From: Nostoc sp. UHCC 0302
Lineage (GTDB): Bacteria; Cyanobacteriota; Cyanobacteriia; Cyanobacteriales; Nostocaceae
Direction: 5' to 3'
Length of the DNA: 64,000 nt
NCBI RefSeq assembly: GCF_038096175.1
Contig: NZ_CP151099.1
Span: 7,914,001 to 7,978,000, forward strand
The position numbers and the translations under genes were made by a program. A model generated the notes under the pieces. That model ran no database searches. It was not told where the DNA came from and worked only from the letters and a program-made list of their open reading frames with translations. Positions 26,467 to 35,243 of this stretch are shown here, piece by piece (within the stretch, counting starts at the first letter, position 1; each line of letters starts with the position of its first letter).

Positions 26467-27519
26467 TCACTTGATTCTGACGAATCCAGCTTGTTCAACT
26501 AGTTCTTGACCTTGAGACGATAACAACCAGTCTGCATAAGCTTGCCCTGCTTGCTGGTCTGTTTGCCCATTTTGTTTAACAATTACAAATAAATTGCGAG
26601 TAATTGGGTATTCTCCACTGCGAAACGCTTGAGTATTCAACTGATTACGCTGAGTGGGACATAGAGATGGAGGTATGTAGGGTTCTCGGTAAGGAGCTAC
26701 TAGTTGTCTGGACGTGCGTCCCAGTGGCAGGGGCTTAATGACGCATTGGGGTACAACTTCTGGGGCAGAAGCATAGTAGATGCTGCCAGGAGTCGAAGCC
26801 AATTTTCGTAGGGCTTCAGTAGTGGTGTCAATATAACGAACGTTGTTACCAAAATTTACTTTTCCTAAAACATTTTCCACAAAGAATTCCACTGTACCTC
26901 CAGACTCTTTCTTGCGAGAGAATGGGGTGATGGGTAGATTGGGGCCGCCTACTTCTTGCCATTTTGTAATCTTGCCAGTGTAAATATCTTTGAGTTGGGC
27001 AACAGTTAAACCAGGAATATTAAGATTAGGGTTGACTGCGATCGCTATCCCATCAATCCCTACTGGAATTTCTTTGAGGCTAAATCCTTTTTTTTGAGCT
27101 TGTACATTTTCTTCAGCTTTGATTGAGCGAGAAGACTGGGCAAAAGCCAGTTGATTTTCTATCAACATCCGTATCCCAGTACCAGATCCTGGCTTGTCAA
27201 ATGCAGGTTGAGTGTAACGTAAAATAAATTGAGGGCAGAGGCTTTGCAGTGCAGGATCTGCTTCTTTACGGATGGTTGCCCAAGTTGTGCTACCACCATA
27301 ATTAAATGTCCCTGTTGGAAGCTTTGGCTCGTTACATTTGTTGAACAACAGGTTTCCAAAAGCCAAAGGATTTGTTGGCTTGCTATTCCCCGATTGGTTA
27401 GGAACAATTCTATTTAATTGCGCCCACCGTTCCATCAGAAACCATAAACCACCAAAGATTAAACCAATGGTAATGACAGCGGCTAAGAAAAGGCTAAGTG
27501 TTTCGTTTTTCTGAGACAT
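26467..27519 (-). CDS. Anchored PstS-like solute-binding protein
   Basis: A 350-residue protein with an uncleaved N-terminal membrane helix (about 8-30, SLFLAAVITIGLIFGGLWFLM) followed by a phosphate-type binding fold (PBP_like_2): TFNYGGSTTWATIRKEADP, DKPGSGTGIRMLIENQLAFAQSSR, IPVGIDGIAIAVNPNLNIPG, LKDIYTGKITKWQEVGGPN, PGSIYYASAPEVVPQCVIKP. The SGTG segment sits where PstS binds phosphate, but other oxyanions or ligands are possible. No pst permease genes accompany it. It starts 27 bases after the Ser/Thr kinase stop on the same strand, so the pair is probably one transcript. Confidence 0.87.
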   Translation of the reverse strand: MSQKNETLSLFLAAVITIGLIFGGLWFLMERWAQLNRIVPNQSGNSKPTNPLAFGNLLFNKCNEPKLPTGTFNYGGSTTWATIRKEADPALQSLCPQFILRYTQPAFDKPGSGTGIRMLIENQLAFAQSSRSIKAEENVQAQKKGFSLKEIPVGIDGIAIAVNPNLNIPGLTVAQLKDIYTGKITKWQEVGGPNLPITPFSRKKESGGTVEFFVENVLGKVNFGNNVRYIDTTTEALRKLASTPGSIYYASAPEVVPQCVIKPLPLGRTSRQLVAPYREPYIPPSLCPTQRNQLNTQAFRSGEYPITRNLFVIVKQNGQTDQQAGQAYADWLLSSQGQELVEQAGFVRIK

Positions 27520-27545
27520 AGGTGGCTGTTAGCACCAGAAGTTTT

Positions 27546-28928
27546 TTAAAGTATCAAAGATAATAATTTATAAATAAGGCGAAATAGAGATGTCAGGGCA
27601 ATAGCCACTAATGCAGCGCCCAAGGCTAAAATAACTATTTGTTGAATACCAAGGCCACCTTGCAACAAGGGTAAAAAAAAGATAATTGCAAAGCTAATCC
27701 CCGGAATAATTAATAAATCGAATTTTTCAATCCACCGTCTAGTTTGGGCAAAAATCAGTATACCTAAAATAGTGGCAGCAGTAGCCAGGGTAATTATTGG
27801 TGATTTTAATAAACTCAAGAGGGCGATCGCTATCAATGCACCTTCAAATCCACTAAACCCTGCTCCAATTAACAATTCGATTGTAGAAAATGCTGGTTGT
27901 GATTGTATTGGTCGTGGTCGTTGCTGTGGCTGCTGTGGCTGCTGTGGCTGTGTTGATGGTAATATTGTCGGCGGTATTACGTGCTGGGTAAGTGCTGACA
28001 AAACCTCATCAGCTGAGTGAAAGCGTTGATTGGCAGCAGCCAGCAGCATTTTATCTAAAATATCAGCCAACTGAGGGCTAACACTTGCTTGTGTTCGCCA
28101 TTGCCATTGGTTACTATACGCATCAAATAGTTTAGTGGCTTCTTGGTCTGTCAACAAGGTAAGAATAGTTACAGCCAAAGCATATAAATCTGTAGATGGG
28201 AATACTTGACCCCCAGCCATTTGTTCAGGTGGTGCAAATCCTAGAGAATAAATTCCTGTGGAATAAGCAGAACCAGATGGGACATTTGTTACTTGCTTAA
28301 CTGCGCCAAAATCTAGCAGGAAGAGTTTACCATCACGACGACGCATGATGTTAGATGGTTTAATGTCTCTGTGGATAATGCCTCGATCATGCACAAACTT
28401 TAGTACCTTAAGAATTTCTTGTAGTAATTCTAAAATTTGCTGCTCAGAGAATTTACCTTTGTGAGCTAATTCTTCCTGGAGGTTTTGCCCATCAATGTAT
28501 TCTTGCACTAAGTAAAAAAACTGGTCTTGCTGTCCTGATTGCAAACTATTAACTATAACTGGAAAGAAGGCAAACAAGTCAGGTATATGATCGTGTTGAT
28601 TACCTATTTCGGCTAAAACTTCTGCCTCTCTCTCAAACATCTGCTGTGCTTGTTGCAGTTGAGCTGAGGTTAAATTTCCTGCTGGTTGGAATTGTTTAAC
28701 CACGCATTGACGCATTCCTGGAATTCGGCGATCGCGTGCCAAAAAAGCTGCTCCAAATCCTCCCCTTCCTAGCAGCTTAATTGGTACGTAACGACCATCT
28801 AACATCAGGGGCATCCCACAGGTAATACAGTATTTTTGCTGCGCTGTTTTCAGCGTCGTAATATCATCTAAATCCGCAAAATAGTTTTGTGGGCGTGGGC
28901 AGCGTGGACGAGTGCAGTAAACTTCCAT
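27546..28928 (-). CDS. Membrane Ser/Thr protein kinase with N-terminal zinc ribbon
   Basis: A eukaryotic-type kinase of 460 residues. Cys5, Cys10, Cys34 and Cys37 form a likely N-terminal zinc ribbon. Kinase features: glycine loop GRGGFG (54-59), catalytic Lys78 in VVKQF, HRDIKPSN (Asp188), DFG (206-208) and GFAPPEQ as the APE equivalent, so it should be active. A glutamine/proline linker (about 318-335, repeats of QPQ) leads to a hydrophobic C-terminal third with about four membrane helices (ELLIGAGFSGFEGALIAIAL to LVAIALTSLFRLIYKLLSLIL). It sits directly upstream of anchored solute-binding proteins, which suggests a sensor-kinase unit. Tandem heptamers crowd its ribosome-binding region. Confidence 0.92.
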   Translation of the reverse strand: MEVYCTRPRCPRPQNYFADLDDITTLKTAQQKYCITCGMPLMLDGRYVPIKLLGRGGFGAAFLARDRRIPGMRQCVVKQFQPAGNLTSAQLQQAQQMFEREAEVLAEIGNQHDHIPDLFAFFPVIVNSLQSGQQDQFFYLVQEYIDGQNLQEELAHKGKFSEQQILELLQEILKVLKFVHDRGIIHRDIKPSNIMRRRDGKLFLLDFGAVKQVTNVPSGSAYSTGIYSLGFAPPEQMAGGQVFPSTDLYALAVTILTLLTDQEATKLFDAYSNQWQWRTQASVSPQLADILDKMLLAAANQRFHSADEVLSALTQHVIPPTILPSTQPQQPQQPQQRPRPIQSQPAFSTIELLIGAGFSGFEGALIAIALLSLLKSPIITLATAATILGILIFAQTRRWIEKFDLLIIPGISFAIIFFLPLLQGGLGIQQIVILALGAALVAIALTSLFRLIYKLLSLIL

Positions 28929-28936
28929 TTTCGTGA

Positions 28937-28978
28937 TTAGTCATTAGTCATTAGTCATTAGTCATTAGTCATTAGTAA
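28937..28978. repeat. TTAGTCA heptamer tandem repeat
   Basis: Five exact copies of TTAGTCA plus a sixth changed copy (TTAGTAA), ending 8 bases upstream of the kinase start codon when read on the minus strand. In that sense each unit gives ATGACTAA-type overlapping start and stop signals. Confidence 0.9.
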
Positions 28979-29004
28979 TTTACAAAAAACAAAGGACAAA
29001 TGAC

Positions 29005-29115
29005 AAAGTGAAGGAGCGCCCGTCGGCTTCCGAGAACTCTAAGCGGAGGCTTCCTCCGTTCGCGTAGCGTGTCCGCAGGACTTAGGAGACTCAGAAGTTC
29101 AGTGGGCGATCTGAA
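29005..29115. repeat. Composite dispersed repeat
   Basis: GC-rich sequence in dispersed-repeat style (CTTCCTCCGTTCGCGTAGCG, then TGTCCGCAGGACTTAGGAG) with internal short dyads (CAGAAGTTC..GAACTTC about 29091-29118), between the kinase and rbcR. Confidence 0.55.
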
Positions 29116-29138
29116 CTTCGGGGACTAATGACCAGATT

Positions 29139-30152
29139 TTAGCCTTCTCCGGAGGAGGTAGGCGTCGCTGCATCCAGTGTAGTTACTACTATGTTTTTTT
29201 GTGCTAATTTTAACACATTTTGATTCCATTCTGGGTTAGCAAACTGAGGCAAAATTTCCTGACTAAAGGCTTCTGCGGCTTTAGATCTATAACGGTTGGG
29301 ATTAAAGATCAGCCACAGATTCCGTTTGACAACAACGCCTTCAATAGGGGTGCAGTGCAGAACGCCCATTTGTAACTCTTTGGCGATCGCGCTGGTGGAT
29401 ACAAAAGCAGCCCCTAGACCAGATTGCACAGCATTTTTAATTGCTTCTATGGAATTCAATTCCATTTCCACTTTAAAACGTCTTGTATCAATCTCGCAGC
29501 GTGCTAGTACTTGGTCAATTACTTTGCGGATAGTTGATTGGGAATCTAGAGCTATGAATTGTAATTTATATAGGTCTTCTTTTTGGATTGTTTCAAGTTT
29601 GGCAAAGGGATGAAAGACGGGTAGAATCAGGGCTAATTCATCTTCAGCGTAAGAAATAATTTCCAAAGATTCTGCCAGTTCACCAGGAATTTCACCGCCG
29701 ATGATTGCTAAATCAACTTGCCCGTTAGCTACACTCCAAGACGTTCGCCGAGTAGAGTGGACGTGCAATTGCACTGCCACATCTGGATACTTTTGTCGGA
29801 ACATCCCGATCATTCTCGGCAAAAGATAAGTACCAGTGGTTTGAGAAGCGCCAACAATCAAAGTACCGCCTTGGAGATTTTGTAAATCTTCGATGGCGCG
29901 GCAGGTTTCTTGACACAGACTCAGAATTTTTTCTCCGTAGCTTAAGAGTAAATGCCCTGCTTCTGTAAGTTGGGCGCGACGTCCTCCACGGTCGAATAAG
30001 GGGACATCCAGTTGTCGTTCTAGATTTTGGACTTGTAAACTAACGGCTGGTTGGGAGACGTAAAGACTATCAGCGGCGCGTTTGAAGCTCCCTTCTACGG
30101 CGATCGCTTTCAGGATACGTAACTGATCTAAAGTGAAAGGAAGGTCAGACAT
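29139..30152 (-). CDS. rbcR: LysR-type regulator RbcR (ycf30-type)
   Basis: A 337-residue LysR regulator matching the highly conserved cyanobacterial/plastid RbcR (Ycf30), which activates RuBisCO and carbon-fixation genes in response to carbon and redox state. The winged helix is at about 5-65 ([42 protein letters not shown]); the effector domain follows ([29 protein letters not shown]). ATG 30152 (MSDLPFTL) is preferred over TTG 30161. It is divergent from nnrU, thioredoxin and ndhF; the relation to NDH-1 regulators of the same family makes a role at this locus plausible, but its targets are not visible here. Confidence 0.9.
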   Translation of the reverse strand: MSDLPFTLDQLRILKAIAVEGSFKRAADSLYVSQPAVSLQVQNLERQLDVPLFDRGGRRAQLTEAGHLLLSYGEKILSLCQETCRAIEDLQNLQGGTLIVGASQTTGTYLLPRMIGMFRQKYPDVAVQLHVHSTRRTSWSVANGQVDLAIIGGEIPGELAESLEIISYAEDELALILPVFHPFAKLETIQKEDLYKLQFIALDSQSTIRKVIDQVLARCEIDTRRFKVEMELNSIEAIKNAVQSGLGAAFVSTSAIAKELQMGVLHCTPIEGVVVKRNLWLIFNPNRYRSKAAEAFSQEILPQFANPEWNQNVLKLAQKNIVVTTLDAATPTSSGEG

Positions 30153-30453
30153 AAGGCTCAACCCACAAACTTTGAAAGGAGTGGCTTTGGCAACAAATAA
30201 AATTTCACAGCTTTCTAGCTGGGCATGATTTGTTGCATCTTAAACTTGAAGGCTTGACTCGAAAAAGACAGTAGCACAACATCTTGACTAAAGTCCCCTT
30301 TTGAATACTTTGTGGTATTGGTTGTACTGAATTAGGTTTTCTTTAAATTACTTCACCTGTGTATTATGATGCTCTTGCTTTAATTTATCTCTCCTCAATA
30401 CCCAGAATCCTCGCGCTGATTGAATTTCTTCATTGTTAAATTTTAAATTGCTT
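30153..30453. other. Divergent rbcR-nnrU intergenic region
   Basis: 301 bases with no gene. As the shared upstream region of a LysR regulator and a divergent gene it is the expected place for LysR T-N11-A type operator sites and both promoters. I could not single out a convincing one by eye. Confidence 0.4.
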
Positions 30454-31170
30454 ATGATGCTGACTCCTTGGTTGACTCCTAGCCATTTTGTGATGCTGGG
30501 GTTATTATTAACTTTTGCGATCGCTCACAGTGGAGGTGCTGCTTTGCGCCCTTGGGCAGAAAAATACATTGGAGCAAGGCTGTATCGCATTTTCTTTGCA
30601 TTAATCAGCTTACCGTTAGCTGTGATTTTAATTATTTACTTTATTAACCACCGATATGATGGTTTAGTACTTTGGCAAGTGCAAGGGGTGTCGGGAGTAC
30701 GGGAAGTTGTTTGGTTGCTATCAGCGATTTCGTTTTTGTTTTTATATCCTGCTACCTTCAATCTACTAGAAATTGCTGCCATTCAAAAGCCCCAAGTTTA
30801 TCTCTTCGAGACAGGAATAATTCGTATTACCCGCCATCCTCAAATGGTGGGGCAAATAATTTGGTGTGTTGCTCATACTCTTTGGCTAGGTACTAGTTTT
30901 ACCCTTGTGACCTCAATTGGGTTAGTGTTACACCACGGGTTTGGAGTTTGGCATGGGGATCGTCGTCTCTTGCATCGCTATGGCGAAGCCTTTGAAATTG
31001 TGAAGCAGCGGACTTCAATTATTCCTTTTCAAGCAATTCTTGACGGTCGTCAATCTCTCAAATGGCAAGAATATCTTCGCCCTGCCTATTTGGGAGTCGC
31101 CATTTTTGTGGTCTTGCTTTGGTTATCCCACCCCCTGTTGTTGGAAGCAACTAGTACAATAAAATGGTAA
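30454..31170 (+). CDS. NnrU-family membrane protein
   Basis: A 238-residue protein with about six membrane helices (MLGLLLTFAIAHSG, IFFALISLPLAVILIIYFI, VVWLLSAISFLFLYPATF and others) and the family signature ETGIIRITRHPQMVGQIIW. NnrU relatives include plant and cyanobacterial zeta-carotene isomerase (Z-ISO), a heme-dependent enzyme; His residues at GIIRITRHPQM and AHTLWLG could be heme ligands, but the specific assignment as Z-ISO is only possible, not shown. ATG 30454 is preferred over TTG 30433. It sits between rbcR and the thioredoxin gene. Confidence 0.85.
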   Translation: MMLTPWLTPSHFVMLGLLLTFAIAHSGGAALRPWAEKYIGARLYRIFFALISLPLAVILIIYFINHRYDGLVLWQVQGVSGVREVVWLLSAISFLFLYPATFNLLEIAAIQKPQVYLFETGIIRITRHPQMVGQIIWCVAHTLWLGTSFTLVTSIGLVLHHGFGVWHGDRRLLHRYGEAFEIVKQRTSIIPFQAILDGRQSLKWQEYLRPAYLGVAIFVVLLWLSHPLLLEATSTIKW

Positions 31171-31584
31171 TTTTAGCTGATCCCCAAGTACAGCATAAAA
31201 TACAAAGTAGATGAAACTTTCAGCTTATCAATTGCTACCGAATCAATGTAGGATGAATTCAAACATCTATTCAGTGGGGGTGCGCTCAGTCGGTTTAAGA
31301 TTTTATATTGGTATTTGTTAGTCAACTGCCTTTCCTTGGGAGTAAATGGCAAATGCATTCAAAATTCCTAGTTAGCTACGGCAATCAGAAGTTAAACATC
31401 CAAAAAAGCCACCGTGAAAGTCGCGCTGGCTTTTTTGCCAGAGACACATCAACACACTCAATTTTTGCTTAATTATTTTGTGTCCTGATTTTTTTGTCCT
31501 GATAGCATCTATTGGTAGTTGCTTGCCCGTCCTTTAGTGCTGATAGCTAGTTTGATATAAAAACCTTATAATCCAAGAGGCGTC
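31171..31584. other. 414-bp intergenic region with terminator
   Basis: No gene seen. The terminator at 31402-31436 separates the nnrU end from the thioredoxin upstream region. Otherwise AT-rich. Confidence 0.6.
31402..31436 (+). terminator. Terminator between nnrU and the thioredoxin gene
   Basis: AAAAAAGCCA (31402-31411) pairs with TGGCTTTTTT (31427-31436); the loop contains a CG-rich dyad. Symmetric A/T runs allow either direction. Confidence 0.85.
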
Positions 31585-31971
31585 ATGGTGTTGTCGGTTA
31601 GTGAGCGGACATTTACTCAAGAAGTTTTAGAATCTCCAATTCCTGTTTTAGTTAATTTTGAAGCACCCTGGTGTGGTTTGTGTCGAATTATTCATCCACT
31701 TTTATTGCAATTTAAAGCCCAATGTGGGGAGGAAATTAAATTGGTCGGGGTTAACGCCGATCAAAATTTCAAATTGTCTACTACTTATAAACTAAAGTCA
31801 CTACCAACTCTACTATTGATTGAAAACGGAATTGTCCGGCATCGCTTGGAAAGTTTTCGTGGTAGAGAAGATTTACGTCTAGCCTTAGAAGAAATTAAAG
31901 TCAGCTATAGCAGCCGCCCTAAAAGCTACAGTAGCTCAAAAACAGCAGACTTGGAGTGTCGTTCAGCCTGA
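31585..31971 (+). CDS. Thioredoxin-like protein with WCGLC active site
   Basis: A 128-residue thioredoxin fold. The redox site is WCGLC (in NFEAPWCGLCRIIHPLLLQF) instead of the usual WCGPC; the conserved cis-proline follows at SLPTLLLI. Pro to Leu between the cysteines should raise the redox potential and alter partner choice relative to classical thioredoxin m. A 20-residue Ser/Arg-rich tail (YSSRPKSYSSSK) follows the fold. The ribosome site AAGAGG precedes the ATG. Located upstream of ndhF on the same strand but separated by a terminator hairpin. Confidence 0.88.
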   Translation: MVLSVSERTFTQEVLESPIPVLVNFEAPWCGLCRIIHPLLLQFKAQCGEEIKLVGVNADQNFKLSTTYKLKSLPTLLLIENGIVRHRLESFRGREDLRLALEEIKVSYSSRPKSYSSSKTADLECRSA

Positions 31972-32121
31972 AGGGAGCGCTTAGTTTCGAGTCACGGAAG
32001 TTAGGAGCAGAGACTTACTCCGCGCCAAACTTCTCCCTGAGTTATGAGTAATAATTAGACTCAGCGTTCAGGAATCAGCACTCCGGACTATTCTCAGCAA
32101 ATATAAAACCATGCTTAACAC

Positions 32122-32150
32122 CCCACCCAATGACCTTTGGGTGGGTTATT
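32122..32150 (+). terminator. Terminator after the thioredoxin gene
   Basis: CCCACCCAA (32122-32130) pairs with TTGGGTGGG (32137-32145), then TTATTTTAT. Confidence 0.85.
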
Positions 32151-32226
32151 TTATCCAAAGGGTGTGTGTCACAATTATTAACAGTTTCGATACGCTAATC
32201 AAGAATTCTAAAAGTAGGCGTCAGTG

Positions 32227-34320
32227 ATGGAAGTAATCTATCAGTATGCCTGGCTGATTCCAGTATTACCTCTTTTAGGGGCAATGCTGGTCGGTCTAGG
32301 GTTAATCTCGTTGAATCAAGTGACAAATCGCCTGCGGCGGCTGAACGCTGTAGTGATCATTTCCCTGATGGGGGCGGCTATGGGGTTGTCGCTTGCCTTG
32401 CTATGGAGCCAAATTCAAGGACACCCGACTTATATCCGCACCTTGGAATGGGCGGCGGCAGGCAATTTTCACCTGAGCATGGGCTACACTATTGACCACC
32501 TGACAGCCCTGATGCTGGTGATTGTGACAACGGTAGCCTTCCTCGTCATGGTCTACACCGATGGCTACATGGCTCACGACCCAGGTTACGTAAGGTTTTA
32601 CGCCTATCTCAGTTTGTTTGGTTCCTCAATGTTGGGTTTAGTTGTAAGCCCCAACTTAGTACAGGTTTATATCTTCTGGGAACTGGTCGGGATGTGTTCC
32701 TACTTGCTGGTCGGCTTTTGGTACGATCGCAAGTCAGCAGCAGATGCTGCCCAAAAAGCATTTGTGACCAACCGCGTAGGTGACTTTGGTCTGTTGCTGG
32801 GCATTATCGGGCTGTTCTGGGCAACAGGAAGCTTTGATTTTGGTGTGATGGGCGATCGCCTCACACAACTCGTAGAATCAGGTTCTGTGAGCAATTTCCT
32901 CGCAATCCTGTTGGCAATTTTAGTTTTCTTAGGCCCAGTTGCCAAATCTGCTCAATTCCCCCTGCACGTCTGGCTCCCGGACGCAATGGAAGGCCCCACC
33001 CCCATTTCTGCTTTAATCCACGCAGCAACAATGGTGGCAGCGGGTGTTTTCCTAATTGCTCGGATGTACCCAGTATTTGAACACATCCCAGCAGCAATGA
33101 ACGTAATTGCCTTTACAGGGGCATTTACGGCGTTTTTGGGCGCAACCATTGCGATTACCCAAAATGACATCAAAAAGGGCTTAGCTTACTCAACCATCTC
33201 CCAGTTAGGTTACATGGTGATGGCGATGGGAATAGGCTCTTACAGTGCTGGACTATTCCACTTGATGACTCACGCCTATTTCAAGGCAATGCTGTTCTTG
33301 GATTCTGGTTCTGTGATTCACGGCATGGAAGGAGTCGTCGGTCACGATCCCGCGTTAGCGCAGGATATGCGCTTGATGGGAGGATTGCGGAAGTATATGC
33401 CAGTTACCGGAACCACCTTTTTGATTGGTTGCTTGGCAATTTCCGGTATCCCACCCTTTGCGGGATTCTGGTCAAAAGATGAAATTCTTGGTGCTGCTTT
33501 TGAAGCTAACCCGCTTTTGTGGCTGGTTGGCTGGTTAACTGCTGGGATCACTGCTTTCTATATGTTTAGAATGTATTTCTTAACATTTGAAGGCAAATTC
33601 CGGGGTACTGACGAAACAATCAAGGAAAAGCTGAAGAAGGCAGCGACAATTGTTCTGGAATCAGAGTCAGAAGAATTAGCTCCGGCTTTTGGCCCTGGAG
33701 CAATGAAACACGGTGAATTGTCAGCAACTGATGACCATCATGATTCTCACGACGGTCATCACAGCGATACTCCCCACGAATCACCGTGGACAATGACCCT
33801 ACCGTTGGCACTTTTAGCTGTGCCTTCAATTTTGATTGGTTTGACAGGTACACCTTATGCCAATTACTTTGAGGAGTTCATTTTTCCTCCCAGCGAAACC
33901 CTTACTGAAGTTATAGAAAAAGCCGCCGAGTTCAACCCGACGGAATTTTACGTAATGGCAGGGGCTTCAGTGGGAATTTCCTTAATTGGGATTACATTGG
34001 CTTCGCTGATGTATTTGCAAAAGAAAATTGACCCAGCAGCGATCGCTGCTAAAATCAAACCACTTTACGAGTTATCCCTCAACAAGTGGTACTTTGATGA
34101 CATTTACCACCGTGTTTTTGTCCTTGGCTTACGCCGCCTAGCCAGACAAGTCATGGAAGTGGATTTCCGCGTTGTCGATGGTGCTGTTAACCTCACAGGC
34201 TTTTTTACCCTTGTGAGTGGTGAAGGTCTGAAATACCTAGAAAACGGCCGCGCTCAATTCTATGCCTTGATTGTGTTTGGGGCTGTTTTGGGCTTAGTGA
34301 TTGTCTTTGGTGTTACCTAA
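32227..34320 (+). CDS. ndhF: NAD(P)H-quinone oxidoreductase subunit 5 (NdhF1)
   Basis: Large antiporter-like membrane subunit of the thylakoid NDH-1 complex that couples ferredoxin-plastoquinone electron flow to proton pumping. The 697-residue protein has about 15 helices with the proton-antiporter core (LYIFWELVGMCSYLLVGFWYD, FPLHVWLPDAMEGPTPISALIHAATMVAAG, KGLAYSTISQLGYMVMAMGIG). A His-rich loop (about 502-517, DDHHDSHDGHHSDTPH) precedes the C-terminal part. ATG 32227 is chosen over GTG 32224. In related cyanobacteria ndhD1 follows directly; here it is more than 7 kb away. The last 279 bases are duplicated downstream. Confidence 0.96.
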   Translation: MEVIYQYAWLIPVLPLLGAMLVGLGLISLNQVTNRLRRLNAVVIISLMGAAMGLSLALLWSQIQGHPTYIRTLEWAAAGNFHLSMGYTIDHLTALMLVIVTTVAFLVMVYTDGYMAHDPGYVRFYAYLSLFGSSMLGLVVSPNLVQVYIFWELVGMCSYLLVGFWYDRKSAADAAQKAFVTNRVGDFGLLLGIIGLFWATGSFDFGVMGDRLTQLVESGSVSNFLAILLAILVFLGPVAKSAQFPLHVWLPDAMEGPTPISALIHAATMVAAGVFLIARMYPVFEHIPAAMNVIAFTGAFTAFLGATIAITQNDIKKGLAYSTISQLGYMVMAMGIGSYSAGLFHLMTHAYFKAMLFLDSGSVIHGMEGVVGHDPALAQDMRLMGGLRKYMPVTGTTFLIGCLAISGIPPFAGFWSKDEILGAAFEANPLLWLVGWLTAGITAFYMFRMYFLTFEGKFRGTDETIKEKLKKAATIVLESESEELAPAFGPGAMKHGELSATDDHHDSHDGHHSDTPHESPWTMTLPLALLAVPSILIGLTGTPYANYFEEFIFPPSETLTEVIEKAAEFNPTEFYVMAGASVGISLIGITLASLMYLQKKIDPAAIAAKIKPLYELSLNKWYFDDIYHRVFVLGLRRLARQVMEVDFRVVDGAVNLTGFFTLVSGEGLKYLENGRAQFYALIVFGAVLGLVIVFGVT

Positions 34321-34362
34321 TTTTAATCGGGGTGGGCGATCGTCCGCCCCTAAGTTTTTTAA

Positions 34363-34387
34363 GAGTCTAATTTAGACTCCTTTTTTT
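34363..34387 (+). terminator. ndhF terminator (copy 1)
   Basis: GAGTCTAATTTAGACTC followed by an eight-base T run, 42 bases after ndhF. A near copy follows the duplicated ndhF end at 36033-36060. Confidence 0.85.
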
Positions 34388-34483
34388 AGCTTGAATTCCT
34401 CAGCAGTATTAACTGTTGAGGTTTTATACTTTGTACTTCCAGTAAAATAAGAGGTACTCTACTAGAGAGTTTAGGTACTCACT

Positions 34484-34708
34484 ATGACCCTTGAACAGCT
34501 GGAAGCCGAAGTTCTTGCACTTCCAAAAGATTCTCAAGTGATTTTATTAGCAAGATTATTGGAAAGATTGGGTCAAGAAAGTGGAATAGATCAAGAAATT
34601 GCGGCTAGTTGGGCTGAAGAAGCCCAGAAGCGTGATGAAGATATGAACACCAATCAAATTACTGGTATTCCGGCTGAAGAAGTGTTTCGACGAGTTTGTG
34701 CATCTTAA
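34484..34708 (+). CDS. Addiction-module antitoxin (TIGR02574-like)
   Basis: A 74-residue protein with the N-terminal pattern of putative addiction-module components (MTLEQLEAEVLALPKDSQVI, LARLLERLG), which neutralise RelE/ParE-type toxins encoded just downstream. The acidic C-terminal half (EEAQKRDEDMNTNQITGIPAEEVF) is the typical toxin-binding tail. The expected toxin frame starts two bases after this gene but is cut to 16 codons, so this antitoxin appears orphaned. Confidence 0.8.
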   Translation: MTLEQLEAEVLALPKDSQVILLARLLERLGQESGIDQEIAASWAEEAQKRDEDMNTNQITGIPAEEVFRRVCAS

Positions 34709-34710
34709 CA

Positions 34711-34761
34711 ATGACAAGAATTGTATTTCATTCATTGGCAGAGCAAGAGTGGCAAAATTAA
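34711..34761 (+). pseudogene. Truncated ParE/RelE toxin start
   Basis: ATG at 34711 begins MTRIVFHSLAEQEWQN and then TAA. The first residues match the usual start of RelE/ParE toxins that accompany TIGR02574 antitoxins, but the remaining 80 or so codons are missing; the truncation falls exactly where the convergent DUF3368 gene ends (34758). Confidence 0.7.
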
Positions 34762-35243
34762 CCTTGTTCTTGGTAATAACGATCTAAAAAACTTTGGATG
34801 AGGGCAGAAGATGCACGAAAAGTGGTTAATTGCAATTTAGAAATGGCGTTAGGAAAATCAATTATCTCTTGGGTTCCTGCTCGATAAAGAACACCGAGTA
34901 AGCCTGTGACATTAAGACCTTGTGCGATCGCTGCTTGTCGAGCATCCATATCATCTAAGATAATTAGGGCGGCGTTGAGTTGGACAGCCAGAGAAATGGT
35001 TTCTTGCTCACCTATACCAAGTTTGTTAGATAAGTTGGGTAATAGAGATGTGGTAGTTTGAATCTCTAACCAGCTTGGAGGTTGGGCTATCCAGTTTTGA
35101 ACTTGGATGTAAGAACCTTCGGCAAGAAGTTCTGTGCAGACGGCATTGGGGATGGTGATGCGACCGAAAAGTTGAGGCAGAATTTCAACACAATCAATCA
35201 AGATGAGATAGCACAAAGGTGAAGTATCGCATACAACTATCAT
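34758..35243 (-). CDS. DUF3368 PIN-domain toxin
   Basis: A 161-residue PIN-like ribonuclease toxin. Acidic active-site residues of the PIN fold are visible: Asp at the start (VVCDTSPL), Glu in TELLAEG, and the GIGEQETISLAVQLNAALIILDDMDAR block carrying Glu and paired Asp residues. Such toxins cut RNA when freed from their antitoxin. The start codon overlaps the stop codon of the UPF0175 gene (ATGA), showing coupled translation with its antitoxin. Confidence 0.87.
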   Translation of the reverse strand: MIVVCDTSPLCYLILIDCVEILPQLFGRITIPNAVCTELLAEGSYIQVQNWIAQPPSWLEIQTTTSLLPNLSNKLGIGEQETISLAVQLNAALIILDDMDARQAAIAQGLNVTGLLGVLYRAGTQEIIDFPNAISKLQLTTFRASSALIQSFLDRYYQEQG

